Source: Actinomycetota bacterium (lineage in GTDB: Bacteria > Actinomycetota > Actinomycetes > Propionibacteriales > Propionibacteriaceae). Taken from it: DNA of 49,390 nt. The stretch lies in the NCBI GenBank assembly GCA_020161795.1, contig JAIUOR010000038.1, positions 1 through 49,390 of the forward strand, read 5' to 3'. Position 1 is the first letter of the stretch, and each line of letters begins with the position of its first letter. A model generated the notes under the pieces. That model had not been told where the DNA came from. It worked only from the letters and a program-made list of their open reading frames with translations, and did not search any database. This document shows, piece after piece, positions 1 to 8,281 of this stretch. The position numbers were made by a program, and so were the translations under genes.

Positions 1-133
1 CCGACCGGGCCGGGGCCAGCAACCCCGAACGGACAAGTCCTGTGAAAGGCACAAAGCCAGTCAGTCGAAGGGTCACACCCGGGATCACCGACCACAGCCC
101 AACACGATCAGGCTGCGAACACCATCCTCACAG

Positions 134-1126
134 TCAGTCGACCTTCAGCGCGTCGTCGAACTTCACCGTGGAGACCTCGTAGTTCAGCCTGCTGGCGAAC
201 TCGAAGGCGTCCCGGGCGCCGTAGATCCGGTCGATGAGCGAGTCCTCCCACTCGATCGACAGCGGGCCGTCGTAACCGATCTGGGTGAGCTCGCGCACGA
301 TCGCCTCGAAGTCCACGTCCCCGTGACCCAGCGAGACGAAGTTCCAGCCGCGCCGGCTGTCGCCGAAGTCGAGGTGACTGCCCAGGATGCTGGCCCGGCC
401 GTCCCGGCGCAGCTTCACGTCCTTGAGGTGGACGTGGTAGATGCGATCGGCGAAGTCGTGCAGGAAGGTGGCCGGGTCGATCCCCTGCCACAGCAGGTGG
501 GAGGGGTCGAAGTTCAGCCCGAGGGTGGGCCGGTGCTCCAGCTCCTCGAACAGCCGGACGGTCGACCAGTAGTCGAAGGCGATCTCGGTGGGATGCACCT
601 CCAGCGCGAGTCGCACCCCGCACTCGTCGAAGACATCGAAGATCGGCGTCCACAGCTCCCTGATCCGGGCGAAGCCGGCCGCCACCTGCTCGGCGGTGGT
701 CTGCGGGAAGGAGTACCAGTACGGCCAGATCGGCGAGCCGAGGAAGCAGGTGACGACCTTCACGCCCAGCCGCTGCGCGGCCCGCGCGACGTAGCACATC
801 TCCTCGATCGCCCAGGCCCGAATCTCCTCCGGCTTACCGGCCAGCTCGGCCGGCGCGAAGTTGTCCAGCCGCGGATCCCAGTTGTCGCCGACGCACTGGC
901 CGACCAGGTGGGAGGAGATCGCCCAGATCTTCAGACCGTGGGCGGCCAGGGTGGCCTCGACCTCCTCGGCGTAGCCGGGCTCGTCCACCACCCGTCGGGG
1001 CAGCACGTGCGCCCAGCAGGCCAGCTCGACACCGTCGTAGCCGATGCCGGCGGCGAGTTCGCACAGCTCGGGGAGCGGGATGTCGCCGTACTGGCCGGAG
1101 ACCAGGGTGAGTGGGCGGGCCATCAT
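134..1126 (-). CDS. Sugar phosphate isomerase/epimerase (TIM barrel)
   Basis: This 330-residue protein belongs to the xylose-isomerase-like TIM-barrel (AP endonuclease 2) superfamily. Members isomerise, epimerise or dehydrate sugars, inositols or keto-sugars in the cytoplasm. Visible family features are the N-terminal strand with GIGYDGVELACW, the metal-site region LALEVHPTEIAFD (Glu and His), FDPSHLLWQG, HVHLKD and the C-terminal IEWEDSL. The start ATG at 1126 overlaps the stop of the upstream dehydrogenase gene (ATGA), so the two genes are translationally coupled. A second ATG follows immediately at 1123. Pairing with a Gfo/Idh dehydrogenase is typical of inositol and of 3-keto-sugar or glycoside catabolism. 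The exact substrate cannot be read from the sequence. Confidence 0.88.
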   Translation of the reverse strand: MMARPLTLVSGQYGDIPLPELCELAAGIGYDGVELACWAHVLPRRVVDEPGYAEEVEATLAAHGLKIWAISSHLVGQCVGDNWDPRLDNFAPAELAGKPEEIRAWAIEEMCYVARAAQRLGVKVVTCFLGSPIWPYWYSFPQTTAEQVAAGFARIRELWTPIFDVFDECGVRLALEVHPTEIAFDYWSTVRLFEELEHRPTLGLNFDPSHLLWQGIDPATFLHDFADRIYHVHLKDVKLRRDGRASILGSHLDFGDSRRGWNFVSLGHGDVDFEAIVRELTQIGYDGPLSIEWEDSLIDRIYGARDAFEFASRLNYEVSTVKFDDALKVD

Positions 1127-2169
1127 GCCTCCTCGGCGAGCCGCACGCTGCGGCCCAGTTCGGAGGAGAGCTGGTTGGCGAAGATCACGTCCATGGCGTG
1201 CACGGCGCTGGTCCCGTCCGCGATCGAGGGCGAGTCGGTCAGGATGCTCTCGACGAAGGCGTCGATCACTCCGGTGGCGGTCCGGCCGCCGCTGGTCTGC
1301 TCCTTGTTGGAGGTCAGCTGGTCCAGGGCGAATCGCTCGACCCCGTCCGGGGTCTCGACGATCAGCGAGTACTCCGGATCGTCGTAGAGCCGCAGCACGC
1401 CGCCGGTGCAGTAGATCCTGGTCGAGTTGTCCTCGGAGCCGTAGTCGGTCCAGCTGACGTGCATGGTGCCGATCGCCCCGGTCTCCATCGTGTAGATGGC
1501 GAAGGCGTTGTCGTCGACGGTCACCGGCGAGCCGTCCGGCATCTTCTTGTCCAGGGTGCCCAGCACCGCCGTGGTGGCCACCACGGACTGGCCGGTCAGG
1601 TAGTGGATCAGATCCGTCTTGTGCACGCCGAGATCCGCCATCACGCCGAAGGTCGCGATCCGGCGATCGAAGAACCAGGTGTCGAGCTTGCCGGTCCAGC
1701 CCTCCGGGCCGGGGTGGCAGAAGTTGGTGCGGAAGCTGATCACCGTGCCCAGTTCCCCAGAGTCGAGTATCTCCTTCGCCCGGGCGTGCGCCTTCGCGAA
1801 CCGCTGGTTGAGGCCGATCATCAGCCGCTTGCCGGCGCGCTCGGAGGCGTCCACCATCTCCCGGCAACCCTCGGGCGTGGTCGCCATCGGCTTCTCGCAC
1901 AGCACGTGGACGCCGGCATCCAGCGCCTGCACGCTGACGGCGGCGTGCATGTTGTTGGCCACGCAGACGCTCACCGCATCCACCCCGGAGGCCAGCAACG
2001 CCTCGACGCTGTCGTAGACCCGGCCGCCGAACTGATCCGCGAGCAGCTGGGAGCGCTCCGGGTTCACGTCGTAGTAGGCGACCAGTTCGCACTCGGGGTT
2101 CTCGTCGTACTCCGGCGCATGGCGCACCTCGGCGATCTTCCCGCACCCGATGATTCCGATCTTCAACAC
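1123..2169 (-). CDS. Gfo/Idh/MocA family NAD(P)-dependent oxidoreductase
   Basis: A 348-residue cytoplasmic dehydrogenase. The N-terminal Rossmann motif GIIGCGKIAE (about residues 5-14) binds NAD(P), and the family signature CEKPMA lies near residue 95. The second half is the alpha/beta dimerisation and substrate domain, with HPGPEGW and DLGVHKTDLIHYL carrying the usual catalytic His/Lys region. Such enzymes oxidise inositols, glucosides or amino sugars. The start is GTG at 2169: an in-frame TAA lies a few codons upstream, and a weak GATAGG ribosome site precedes it. The stop overlaps the next gene (ATGA). A possible 30-codon leader ORF ends across this start codon. Substrate is unknown; myo-inositol or a keto-glycoside are reasonable guesses from the partner gene. 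Confidence 0.88.
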   Translation of the reverse strand: MLKIGIIGCGKIAEVRHAPEYDENPECELVAYYDVNPERSQLLADQFGGRVYDSVEALLASGVDAVSVCVANNMHAAVSVQALDAGVHVLCEKPMATTPEGCREMVDASERAGKRLMIGLNQRFAKAHARAKEILDSGELGTVISFRTNFCHPGPEGWTGKLDTWFFDRRIATFGVMADLGVHKTDLIHYLTGQSVVATTAVLGTLDKKMPDGSPVTVDDNAFAIYTMETGAIGTMHVSWTDYGSEDNSTRIYCTGGVLRLYDDPEYSLIVETPDGVERFALDQLTSNKEQTSGGRTATGVIDAFVESILTDSPSIADGTSAVHAMDVIFANQLSSELGRSVRLAEEA

Positions 2170-2255
2170 GTTATGCCTATCTCGTGGTTAGCGTTGCGGC
2201 TCTGGGAGCTCCGCAGCAGGACGGCAAGCCCGCTGATCGGCCCGAACAGAACCAC
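2163..2255 (-). CDS. Possible 30-residue leader peptide upstream of the Gfo/Idh gene
   Basis: A GTG-started ORF on the minus strand is preceded by a strong GGAGAGG ribosome site five bases before the start. Its TGA stop falls inside the first codons of the dehydrogenase gene, overlapping it by seven bases. The predicted peptide begins MVLFGPISGLAVLL and has no recognised domain. The dehydrogenase itself has only a weak ribosome site, so coupling or attenuation through this ORF is possible. It may equally be chance, as GC-rich DNA has many open frames. Confidence 0.3.
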   Translation of the reverse strand: MVLFGPISGLAVLLRSSQSRNANHEIGITC

Positions 2256-2270
2256 GGTGTCCTCTCCATG

Positions 2271-2292
2271 CGGGCGCCTGCACTGGCGCCCG
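2271..2292. terminator. 8-bp perfect stem-loop between GH3 and dehydrogenase genes
   Basis: CGGGCGCC and GGCGCCCG form a perfect 8-bp stem around the loop TGCACT. It lies 120 bases past the stop of the GH3 gene and about 100 bases before the dehydrogenase gene, both on the minus strand. There is no T-run after it, so it could be a factor-assisted terminator, a leader hairpin or a palindromic operator. The rest of 2170-2411 contains a possible minus-strand -10 (TATCGT near 2308) and the leader ORF. Confidence 0.4.
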
Positions 2293-2411
2293 GTGAATCG
2301 ATGCCTACGATATACCGCCGCGATGGAGGCGAAATACGCCTGAATAATGTCGTTCGCGGCAAGAAAAGACCGGTGGCACCGACCGTGCGCCGGAGGTCCC
2401 GCCGCGGCCCG

Positions 2412-3671
2412 TCAGCGGCAGTCGATCAGGCCGTAGTCGTCCTTCAGGGCGAGCACCCGCGTCGTCGACTCGACGAGCCGGCCGGCGAAGTCGGCGTCCT
2501 CCTCGGCGCGCTGGACGAGCCCCTCCACCATGGGTCCGGCGACCTTGGGATCGACCGTGATCGCCAGGTCTCCGCCCGCGGCGACGAAGTCGGCCGCCCG
2601 ATCCCGGCCCGGAACCTCGGCGAGCGCCTTGGCCGCCCCGAGGTCGTCACTGACCACCACCTGCTCGAACCCCCACTCCCGCAGCAATCCGATCACCGTC
2701 GGGGAGAAGGTCGCGAGGCGGTCCGGGTCGATCTTCCGGTAGATCGCCGACGAGACCATCACCGCGTCCACGCCGTCGGCGACCGCATCGGAGAACGGCG
2801 TCAGCAGTTCGCTGTCGGCGGTGGTGGTCGCGTCCACCACGTCGGAGGCGAAGTCGGTATTGCCCTTGACCGCGCCGAGGCCGGGGAAATGCTTCACCGC
2901 CGCACCGACTCCGCCGGCGTGCATGCCGGCGACGAAGGCCCGCACATGCTCGGAGACGGTGGACGGATCGCTGCCGTAGCCGCGGCGTAGTTTGGCGATC
3001 GGCTGGTTGGTTCTGCTGTTCGCCTTCGGCACCACGTCGGCGACCGGGGCGAGATTGAGGTGGACGCCGGCCGCGGCCAGCTGTTCGCCCCAGCCGGTGG
3101 CCCGCTTGGTCAGCTTGGCCGCCGAGAGCTTCGCCTGGTCTGCCGCCGCCGGGATGGTGTCGAAGCCGGAGCCCTTCAGCCGCTGCACCAGCCCGCCCTC
3201 CTGATCCACCGCGATCAGGATCCCGATCCGGTCGGCGAGATCGCCGATGGTGTCGGTGAGAACGGCGGTCCGGGCAACCCCCCGGTCCGAGGAGCCCATC
3301 AGGATCACCGATCCGAGGTGATGGGAGGTGATCGCGTCGCGTTCGCCGGCACTCAGGGATCCATCGACACCCACCATCACCAGTTGCCCGGCCTGCTGCG
3401 GGAGGGACAGTGCCTCGGCTTCGGCCCGGCACCGGGGTTCGGGCGGGGGTGTCGGGGACGGCGGTGCCGGCGGAGTGGACGGGGTGGAAGGCGTCGACGG
3501 CACCGTGGCGGTGCTCCGCCCCGGGCTGGTGACCTGGGTTGGCGGGGCGGTCGTGCAGCCGGCCAGCGCCGCCAGCAGCACACCCGCCGCGAGGCTGGCC
3601 GCGGCCGGCACCCGAGGGACTCGGGACCGACGACCGGCCCCGCGCCGCCTGCCGGCTCGCTCGGGAATCAC
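2412..3671 (-). CDS. Glycoside hydrolase family 3 lipoprotein (NagZ/LpqI-like)
   Basis: A 419-residue exported lipoprotein. The N-terminal signal ends in the lipobox LAGC (Cys39), followed by a Thr/Pro/Ser-rich linker (about 45-80) and a GH3 TIM barrel. GH3 marks include DQEGG (156-160), KHFPGLG (260-266) and SDDL (341-344), where Asp342 is the expected nucleophile. Homologues remove beta-N-acetylglucosamine from cell-wall fragments. In NagZ the loop after KHFPGHG carries an Asp-Ser-His dyad as acid/base; here the corresponding stretch is GNTDFASD with no His, so activity or specificity may differ. The GTG start at 3671 overlaps the stop of mtr (GTGA), which ties the two genes into one transcription unit. 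Confidence 0.85.
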   Translation of the reverse strand: MIPERAGRRRGAGRRSRVPRVPAAASLAAGVLLAALAGCTTAPPTQVTSPGRSTATVPSTPSTPSTPPAPPSPTPPPEPRCRAEAEALSLPQQAGQLVMVGVDGSLSAGERDAITSHHLGSVILMGSSDRGVARTAVLTDTIGDLADRIGILIAVDQEGGLVQRLKGSGFDTIPAAADQAKLSAAKLTKRATGWGEQLAAAGVHLNLAPVADVVPKANSRTNQPIAKLRRGYGSDPSTVSEHVRAFVAGMHAGGVGAAVKHFPGLGAVKGNTDFASDVVDATTTADSELLTPFSDAVADGVDAVMVSSAIYRKIDPDRLATFSPTVIGLLREWGFEQVVVSDDLGAAKALAEVPGRDRAADFVAAGGDLAITVDPKVAGPMVEGLVQRAEEDADFAGRLVESTTRVLALKDDYGLIDCR

Positions 3672-5056
3672 GACAGCGGCAATCCCAGCAGCGCGTTCTC
3701 GACCACTTCGGTCAGGGCCGGGTGGATCCAGTACTGCCCGCGGGCCATGGCCTGGGCGGGCAGGCCGAAGCTCATCGCCTGCACCAGCGGCTGCACGAGA
3801 TTGGCGGCGTCCGGGCCCAGCACGTGCGCGCCCAGCAGCAACCCGGTCTCCGGATCGGCCAGCAGCTTCACGAAGTGGCCGGAATCCTCCATGGCCCACC
3901 CGTAGGCGACGCTGGAGTAGTCGCGGATCGAGCTGACGTACGGCGTCCCCGATTCCCGCAGCGACTGCTCAGTGGCGCCGATCCAGGCCACCTGGGGGTT
4001 GCTGAACACCGCCTGCGGGACGAACCGGTGGTCGGTCTCGATCAACGCCTCGGGGTGCAGCAGGTTGTGCTGGACGACGCGCATCTCGTGGTTGGCGACA
4101 TGCTTGAGCTGGTACGGCGAGGACACGTCGCCCAGCGCCCAGATCCCCTCGGCAGTGGTGCGCTGATGAACGTCGACCACCACCCGCCCGCAGGCGTCGG
4201 TCTCGACCCCGGTGGCGGCCAGGTTGAGCGTGTCCCCGTTGGGGACGCGGCCCAGCGCCAGCAGCACCTGCTCGCCCTCGAAGAAGTACTCGACTCCGTC
4301 GGCGTCCACAGTTCCCACGATCACCCCGTCGCCGGTCGGTTCCAGGGTGGCGATGGTGTGGCCCAGCCGCAGCGTGACGCGGTCGCTGAGCAGCTGGCTG
4401 AAGCGCTCCCCGATCGCCTCGTCGGCGACCCGGAGCAGCCGCGGGCCGCGGTTCAGCAGGGTGACCGCCGTGCCGCAGGCCGCGAAGATGTGCGCGAACT
4501 CGGTCGCCACCGATCCCCCACCCACGATCACCATGCTCTTGGGCAGTTCGGGCAGCCGCATGACGTCGTCGGAGGTGTGCACCCGCGCGGCCACAGCGGG
4601 ATCGTCGATTCCGGGCAGCTCGGGGATCCAGGGGCGCGAACCGGCCGCGATCACGAACCGGTCGGCGGAGATCACCTCCTCCTCCCCGATCAGCAGCCGC
4701 TTCTCCCCCACGAAGCTGGCGCTCTCCCGGAAGACGGTCACGTTGGGGTGCCGGTCCCGTTGCCGTTCGGCGGCTTCGGCCGCCTCGTCCACCCGGGCGA
4801 AGACCCGCTCCCGCAGGTCGTCCCACCTGATGGCGACCCGGCCGACGTCCACCCCGAGCTTGCCGGCCTGCCGCGCCGTGGTGGCGACGTCGGCCGGATA
4901 GGAGAGCATCTTGCTGGGTATGCAGCCGGCGTTCAGGCAGGTGCCGCCGAACCAGGGCGCCCGGTCGACGATCGCCACCCGCTGCTCCCGGAAGGCGGAG
5001 TTGACCAGCGAGTTGCCACTGCCGGAGCCGATCACGCACAGGTCGAAATGCTGCAT
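3668..5056 (-). CDS. mtr: Mycothione reductase
   Basis: A 462-residue FAD-dependent disulfide reductase that uses NADPH to return oxidised mycothiol to the thiol form, maintaining the redox buffer of actinobacteria. The FAD motif GSGSGNS (10-16) is followed by the redox-active disulfide GGTCLNAGCIPSK (Cys40 and Cys45). The NADPH-binding VIVGGGSVATEFAH motif is mid-protein, ALGDV marks the second FAD contact, and the C-terminal HPALTE (His445, Glu450) is the catalytic pair donated across the dimer. Length matches the family. The ATG at 5056 is chosen because the FAD motif follows directly. GAGAAT lies six bases upstream, compatible with leaderless transcription. It is divergent from the mutarotase gene. 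Confidence 0.93.
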   Translation of the reverse strand: MQHFDLCVIGSGSGNSLVNSAFREQRVAIVDRAPWFGGTCLNAGCIPSKMLSYPADVATTARQAGKLGVDVGRVAIRWDDLRERVFARVDEAAEAAERQRDRHPNVTVFRESASFVGEKRLLIGEEEVISADRFVIAAGSRPWIPELPGIDDPAVAARVHTSDDVMRLPELPKSMVIVGGGSVATEFAHIFAACGTAVTLLNRGPRLLRVADEAIGERFSQLLSDRVTLRLGHTIATLEPTGDGVIVGTVDADGVEYFFEGEQVLLALGRVPNGDTLNLAATGVETDACGRVVVDVHQRTTAEGIWALGDVSSPYQLKHVANHEMRVVQHNLLHPEALIETDHRFVPQAVFSNPQVAWIGATEQSLRESGTPYVSSIRDYSSVAYGWAMEDSGHFVKLLADPETGLLLGAHVLGPDAANLVQPLVQAMSFGLPAQAMARGQYWIHPALTEVVENALLGLPLS

Positions 5057-5129
5057 GCCCCGATTCTCCCACCTCGGTGCCGGCTCCCGGGGCAACCGGA
5101 CCGCCGCGCGCGGGCCGTAAGCTGCCGCC

Positions 5130-5981
5130 ATGCCTACCTACCTGACCGAGCCGCTGCCGGGCATCGAAGCCCGGCCCGGCGGCGCCCACTACGCGGTTCT
5201 CGATCAGGGCGCGCACGTCCTGGCCTGGCAGCCGGCCGGCCACCGTCCCGTGTTGTGGGTCTCGGCGGCTTCGGAGTTCCGGCCGGGAGTCGCCGTCCGT
5301 GGCGGCATCCCGCTGGTCTTCCCCTGGTTCGGCGCGGGGACGGACGGCGAGCACGCCCCGTCCCATGGCTACGGACGCATCACCGACTGGCAGCGCGAGG
5401 AGGTCGTGGAACAGCAGGGCTCGCTGCGCGTCCGCTATCGCCTGGCCGCTCGGGAGGGCTTCCCCGCCGCCATGCTGACCGTCGAGTTCGGCCCGGAGCA
5501 ACTGGAGGTCAGCCTGGCGATCGTCAACGACACCGCCGCCGAGGTGACGGTGGAGGCGGCGCTGCACACCTACTTCGCGGTGGGCGACATCCGCCGGGCG
5601 CGGATCGACGGGTTCGACCAGGCGAGCTACGTCGACACGGTCCCGGGCGCCGACCCCGGCCCCCACCTCCAGGCCGGCCCGATCACGTTCGGGGCCGAGA
5701 CCGACCGGCGCTACCACCACGAAGGGACGGCGGTGCTCCACGATCCGGCCTGGGGACGGACGATCACGGTGGCCAAGACCGGCTCCGCCACCACCGTGGT
5801 GTGGAATCCGTGGATCGCGAAGTCCGCGGCGATGGCCGACTTCGGCGACGACGAGTGGCAGCGGATGGTGTGCATCGAGGCGGCGAACGTCCGGGACACC
5901 GCCGTCCACCTCGCTCCGGGTGCCACCCACACCCTGAGCCAGACGATCGGCGTCGCGGAATCCGCCCCGCAAACGGTCTGA
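5130..5981 (+). CDS. D-hexose-6-phosphate mutarotase (YeaD-like aldose 1-epimerase)
   Basis: A 283-residue galactose-mutarotase-fold protein that interconverts alpha and beta anomers of hexose 6-phosphates. Typical family stretches are RGGIPLVFPWFG, the HGYGR loop, the catalytic His in ALHTYF and the catalytic Glu in CIEAANV. Length fits the YeaD family. A TAAGCT -10 box at 5118-5123 lies seven bases before the ATG, which implies a leaderless transcript and fixes the start. It is transcribed away from mtr; the 73-base gap must hold both promoters. Confidence 0.88.
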   Translation: MPTYLTEPLPGIEARPGGAHYAVLDQGAHVLAWQPAGHRPVLWVSAASEFRPGVAVRGGIPLVFPWFGAGTDGEHAPSHGYGRITDWQREEVVEQQGSLRVRYRLAAREGFPAAMLTVEFGPEQLEVSLAIVNDTAAEVTVEAALHTYFAVGDIRRARIDGFDQASYVDTVPGADPGPHLQAGPITFGAETDRRYHHEGTAVLHDPAWGRTITVAKTGSATTVVWNPWIAKSAAMADFGDDEWQRMVCIEAANVRDTAVHLAPGATHTLSQTIGVAESAPQTV

Positions 5982-6078
5982 CCATTATCTTCACGGATCT
6001 CCTCAAACCGGCCACGGCGAGGGGAAACTCTCGCTAGCGTTGGATCGGCAGCACCACCCAGCACGAACGAGGAGCATC

Positions 6079-7590
6079 ATGTCGCGGATTGAGAACGCCG
6101 CCTTCCGGAGCAAGGTCACCACCGCCGAGGAGGCCGCGAAGCTGATCAAGCACGGCATGAACGTCGGGTTCTCCGGCTTCACCGGCGCGGGCTACCCCAA
6201 GGAGGTTCCGATCGCGCTGGCCGCCCAGATCAAGGAGGCCCACGAACGGGGCGAGGAGTTCAGCATCGGCATGTGGACCGGCGCGTCCACCGCCCCCGAA
6301 CTGGACGGCGCCCTGGCCGAGGTGGACGGCGTCGCCTTCCGCACCCCGTACCAGTCCGACCCGATCATGCGGAACAAGATCAACGCCGGTGTCTCGGAGT
6401 ACTCCGACATCCACCTGTCGCACCTGGCACCGATGATCTGGGAAGGCTTCCTGGGCAATCTCGACATGGCGGTTGTCGAGGTGACCGCGATCGCCGAGGA
6501 CGGCGAGCTGGTCCCCTCCTCGTCGGTGGGCAACAACAAGAACTACCTGCAGCAGGCCGACCAGATCATCCTCGAGGTGAACTCCTGGCAGAGCCGCGAT
6601 CTGGAGGGCATGCACGACATCTACTACCGGGCCGCGCTGCCCCCGAACCGGCTGCCCGTCCCGCTCACCCACCCCGGTGACCGCATCGGTCAGCGCAACT
6701 TCCGGGTCAACCCCGACAAGGTCGTCGCGATCATCGAGACCGACTCCGAAGACCGCAACACCCCGTTCAAGCCGCTGGACGACGACTCCCGCAAGATCGC
6801 CGGCCACCTGCTCGACTTCCTGGCCAACGAGGTCAAGCAGGGCCGGCTTCCGAAGAACCTGCTGCCGCTGCAGTCGGGCGTGGGCAACATCGCCAACGCG
6901 GTGCTGGCCGGCCTGCTGGAGGGCCCGTTCGACTACCTGACCTCCTACACCGAGGTGATCCAGGACGGCATGGTAGACCTGATCGACTCCGGCAAGATGA
7001 CGATCGCCTCGGCGACCGCCTTCTCGCTGTCGCCGGAGTACGCCAATCGCATGAACGACGAGGCCCGCAACTACCGCTCGAAGATCATCCTGCGGCCGCA
7101 GGAGATCTCGAACCATCCCGAGATGATCCGCCGGCTCGGCGTGATCGCCTGCAACGGCATGATCGAGGCCGACATCTACGGCAACGTGAACTCGACCCAC
7201 ATCATGGGCTCGCGGATGATGAACGGCATCGGCGGCTCGGCCGACTTCACCCGCAACGCCTACATCTCGGCCTTCGTCACCCCGTCGGTCGCCAAGAACG
7301 GCGCGATCTCCGCCATCGTCCCGATGGTCTCCCACCACGACCACACCGAGCACGACGTGCAGGTGCTGATCACCGAGCAGGGCCTGGCCGATCTGCGCGG
7401 CCTGTCGCCCAAGCAGCGGGCGAAGAAGATCATCGAGAACTGCGCGCACCCGGCCTACCGCCCGATGCTGCAGGAGTACTACGATCGCGCGCTCACCGTG
7501 GCCAACGGGCTGCACACCCCGCACGATCTGGCGAATTCGCACGCCTGGCACCGCCGGTTCCTGGAGACCGGGACGATGCTCCCGGCCTGA
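6079..7590 (+). CDS. Succinate/acetyl-CoA-type CoA transferase
   Basis: A 503-residue acetyl-CoA hydrolase/transferase family enzyme (class I CoA transferase, AarC/Cat1/ScpC group). It moves CoA between acyl-CoA and a carboxylate through a glutamyl-CoA thioester. The expected catalytic Glu is in SYTEVIQDG (about residue 292), the SGVGNIANAVLAGL loop is present, and GIGGSADF near 390 is the CoA-site signature. In propionibacteria this family supplies propionyl-CoA:succinate CoA transferase in the Wood-Werkman cycle, so that role is likely but not proven. The ATG at 6079 is preceded by GGAG at 6071-6074; an in-frame ATG at 6040 lacks support. It appears to be monocistronic, facing a convergent phosphatase gene. 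Confidence 0.92.
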   Translation: MSRIENAAFRSKVTTAEEAAKLIKHGMNVGFSGFTGAGYPKEVPIALAAQIKEAHERGEEFSIGMWTGASTAPELDGALAEVDGVAFRTPYQSDPIMRNKINAGVSEYSDIHLSHLAPMIWEGFLGNLDMAVVEVTAIAEDGELVPSSSVGNNKNYLQQADQIILEVNSWQSRDLEGMHDIYYRAALPPNRLPVPLTHPGDRIGQRNFRVNPDKVVAIIETDSEDRNTPFKPLDDDSRKIAGHLLDFLANEVKQGRLPKNLLPLQSGVGNIANAVLAGLLEGPFDYLTSYTEVIQDGMVDLIDSGKMTIASATAFSLSPEYANRMNDEARNYRSKIILRPQEISNHPEMIRRLGVIACNGMIEADIYGNVNSTHIMGSRMMNGIGGSADFTRNAYISAFVTPSVAKNGAISAIVPMVSHHDHTEHDVQVLITEQGLADLRGLSPKQRAKKIIENCAHPAYRPMLQEYYDRALTVANGLHTPHDLANSHAWHRRFLETGTMLPA

Positions 7591-7599
7591 GCCCGAAGG

Positions 7600-8241
7600 T
7601 CAGCCCAGCAACAGGGCCCGCAACTCATCGGCATTGGCGGCGGTCGCGGTCGGGGCGGCCGCCGCCAACGCGTCCGGATCCCCGGCTCCCCAGGTGACCG
7701 CGATCGCGTCGAGGCCGGCCGCCTTGGCGGCCTGGATGTCCACCACCGCGTCCCCGACGTAGACCGTCGGCACGTCCGTCATGCCCAGTCGTTCCCGGGC
7801 CAGGATCAGCGGGGCCGGATTCGGCTTGTGGATGGTGGTGTCCTCGGCGGCCACCGTGATCGGCAGCCCGATCCCGCCCACCCGCAGCGCGACCTCGGCC
7901 TGAACCCGTCCCTTCGAGGTGGCGATCCCGGAGGCGATGCCGGCAGCGGCCAGCTCATCGACCAGTTCCGGAATCCCGGGGTAGGCGGTGATCATGCTCG
8001 GCGCGTTGGCCTCGTTCCAGGCCCGGTAGGTGGCGATGAGCTCGTCGGCGTGCTCCGGCCAGAGTTCGCCGAACACGTCCCACAGCGTCTGGCCGATCCA
8101 GCTCCGGACCAGCGACTCCTCGACACGTACGCCCAGCACGCTATTCAGCGCATGGTCGTAGGACGCAATAATGAGTCCGACGGTGTCGGCGACGGTGCCG
8201 TCCAGATCGAAAATGGCACAGGGCCAACGACGAGTTCCCAC
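7600..8241 (-). CDS. HAD-superfamily hydrolase (phosphoglycolate-phosphatase-like)
   Basis: A 213-residue HAD phosphatase. Motif I is FDLDGTVADT, with the nucleophile and acid Asp near the N-terminus, motif II is ATSKGR, the conserved Lys lies in HKPNP, and motif III is GDAVVDIQAAKAAG. The alpha-helical cap between motifs I and II (YDHALNSVLG to YPGIPEL) is of the PGP/beta-phosphoglucomutase type. Likely substrates are small phosphate esters such as phosphoglycolate; specificity cannot be told. The GTG at 8241 is preferred because TATGGT (-10) lies six bases upstream on the minus strand, giving a leaderless start. An open frame continues upstream but would cross the divergent TetR promoter. 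Confidence 0.85.
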   Translation of the reverse strand: MGTRRWPCAIFDLDGTVADTVGLIIASYDHALNSVLGVRVEESLVRSWIGQTLWDVFGELWPEHADELIATYRAWNEANAPSMITAYPGIPELVDELAAAGIASGIATSKGRVQAEVALRVGGIGLPITVAAEDTTIHKPNPAPLILARERLGMTDVPTVYVGDAVVDIQAAKAAGLDAIAVTWGAGDPDALAAAAPTATAANADELRALLLG

Positions 8242-8247
8242 CCTGGC

Positions 8248-8257
8248 ACCATACGCT
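8248..8257. promoter_or_regulatory. Divergent -10 pair sharing TA (HAD phosphatase / TetR)
   Basis: The stretch ACCATACGCT reads as TATGGT on the minus strand (8253 to 8248) and TACGCT on the plus strand (8252-8257). The two -10 boxes share the central TA at 8252-8253. The minus box serves the leaderless GTG at 8241, and the plus box would give an 18-base leader carrying the ribosome site of the TetR gene. Confidence 0.6.
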
Positions 8258-8281
8258 ATGACCACTTGGGGGGAGACCGAG

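Noticed and set aside
1-133. Possible coding end of an upstream gene
   Set aside because: No frame with plausible composition reaches the window edge; only short GC-rich repeats are visible.
134-2146. Single 670-residue open frame on the minus strand
   Set aside because: Only its last 330 codons resemble a protein; the upstream part is the antisense frame of the Gfo/Idh gene, and the two genes meet in an ATGA overlap.
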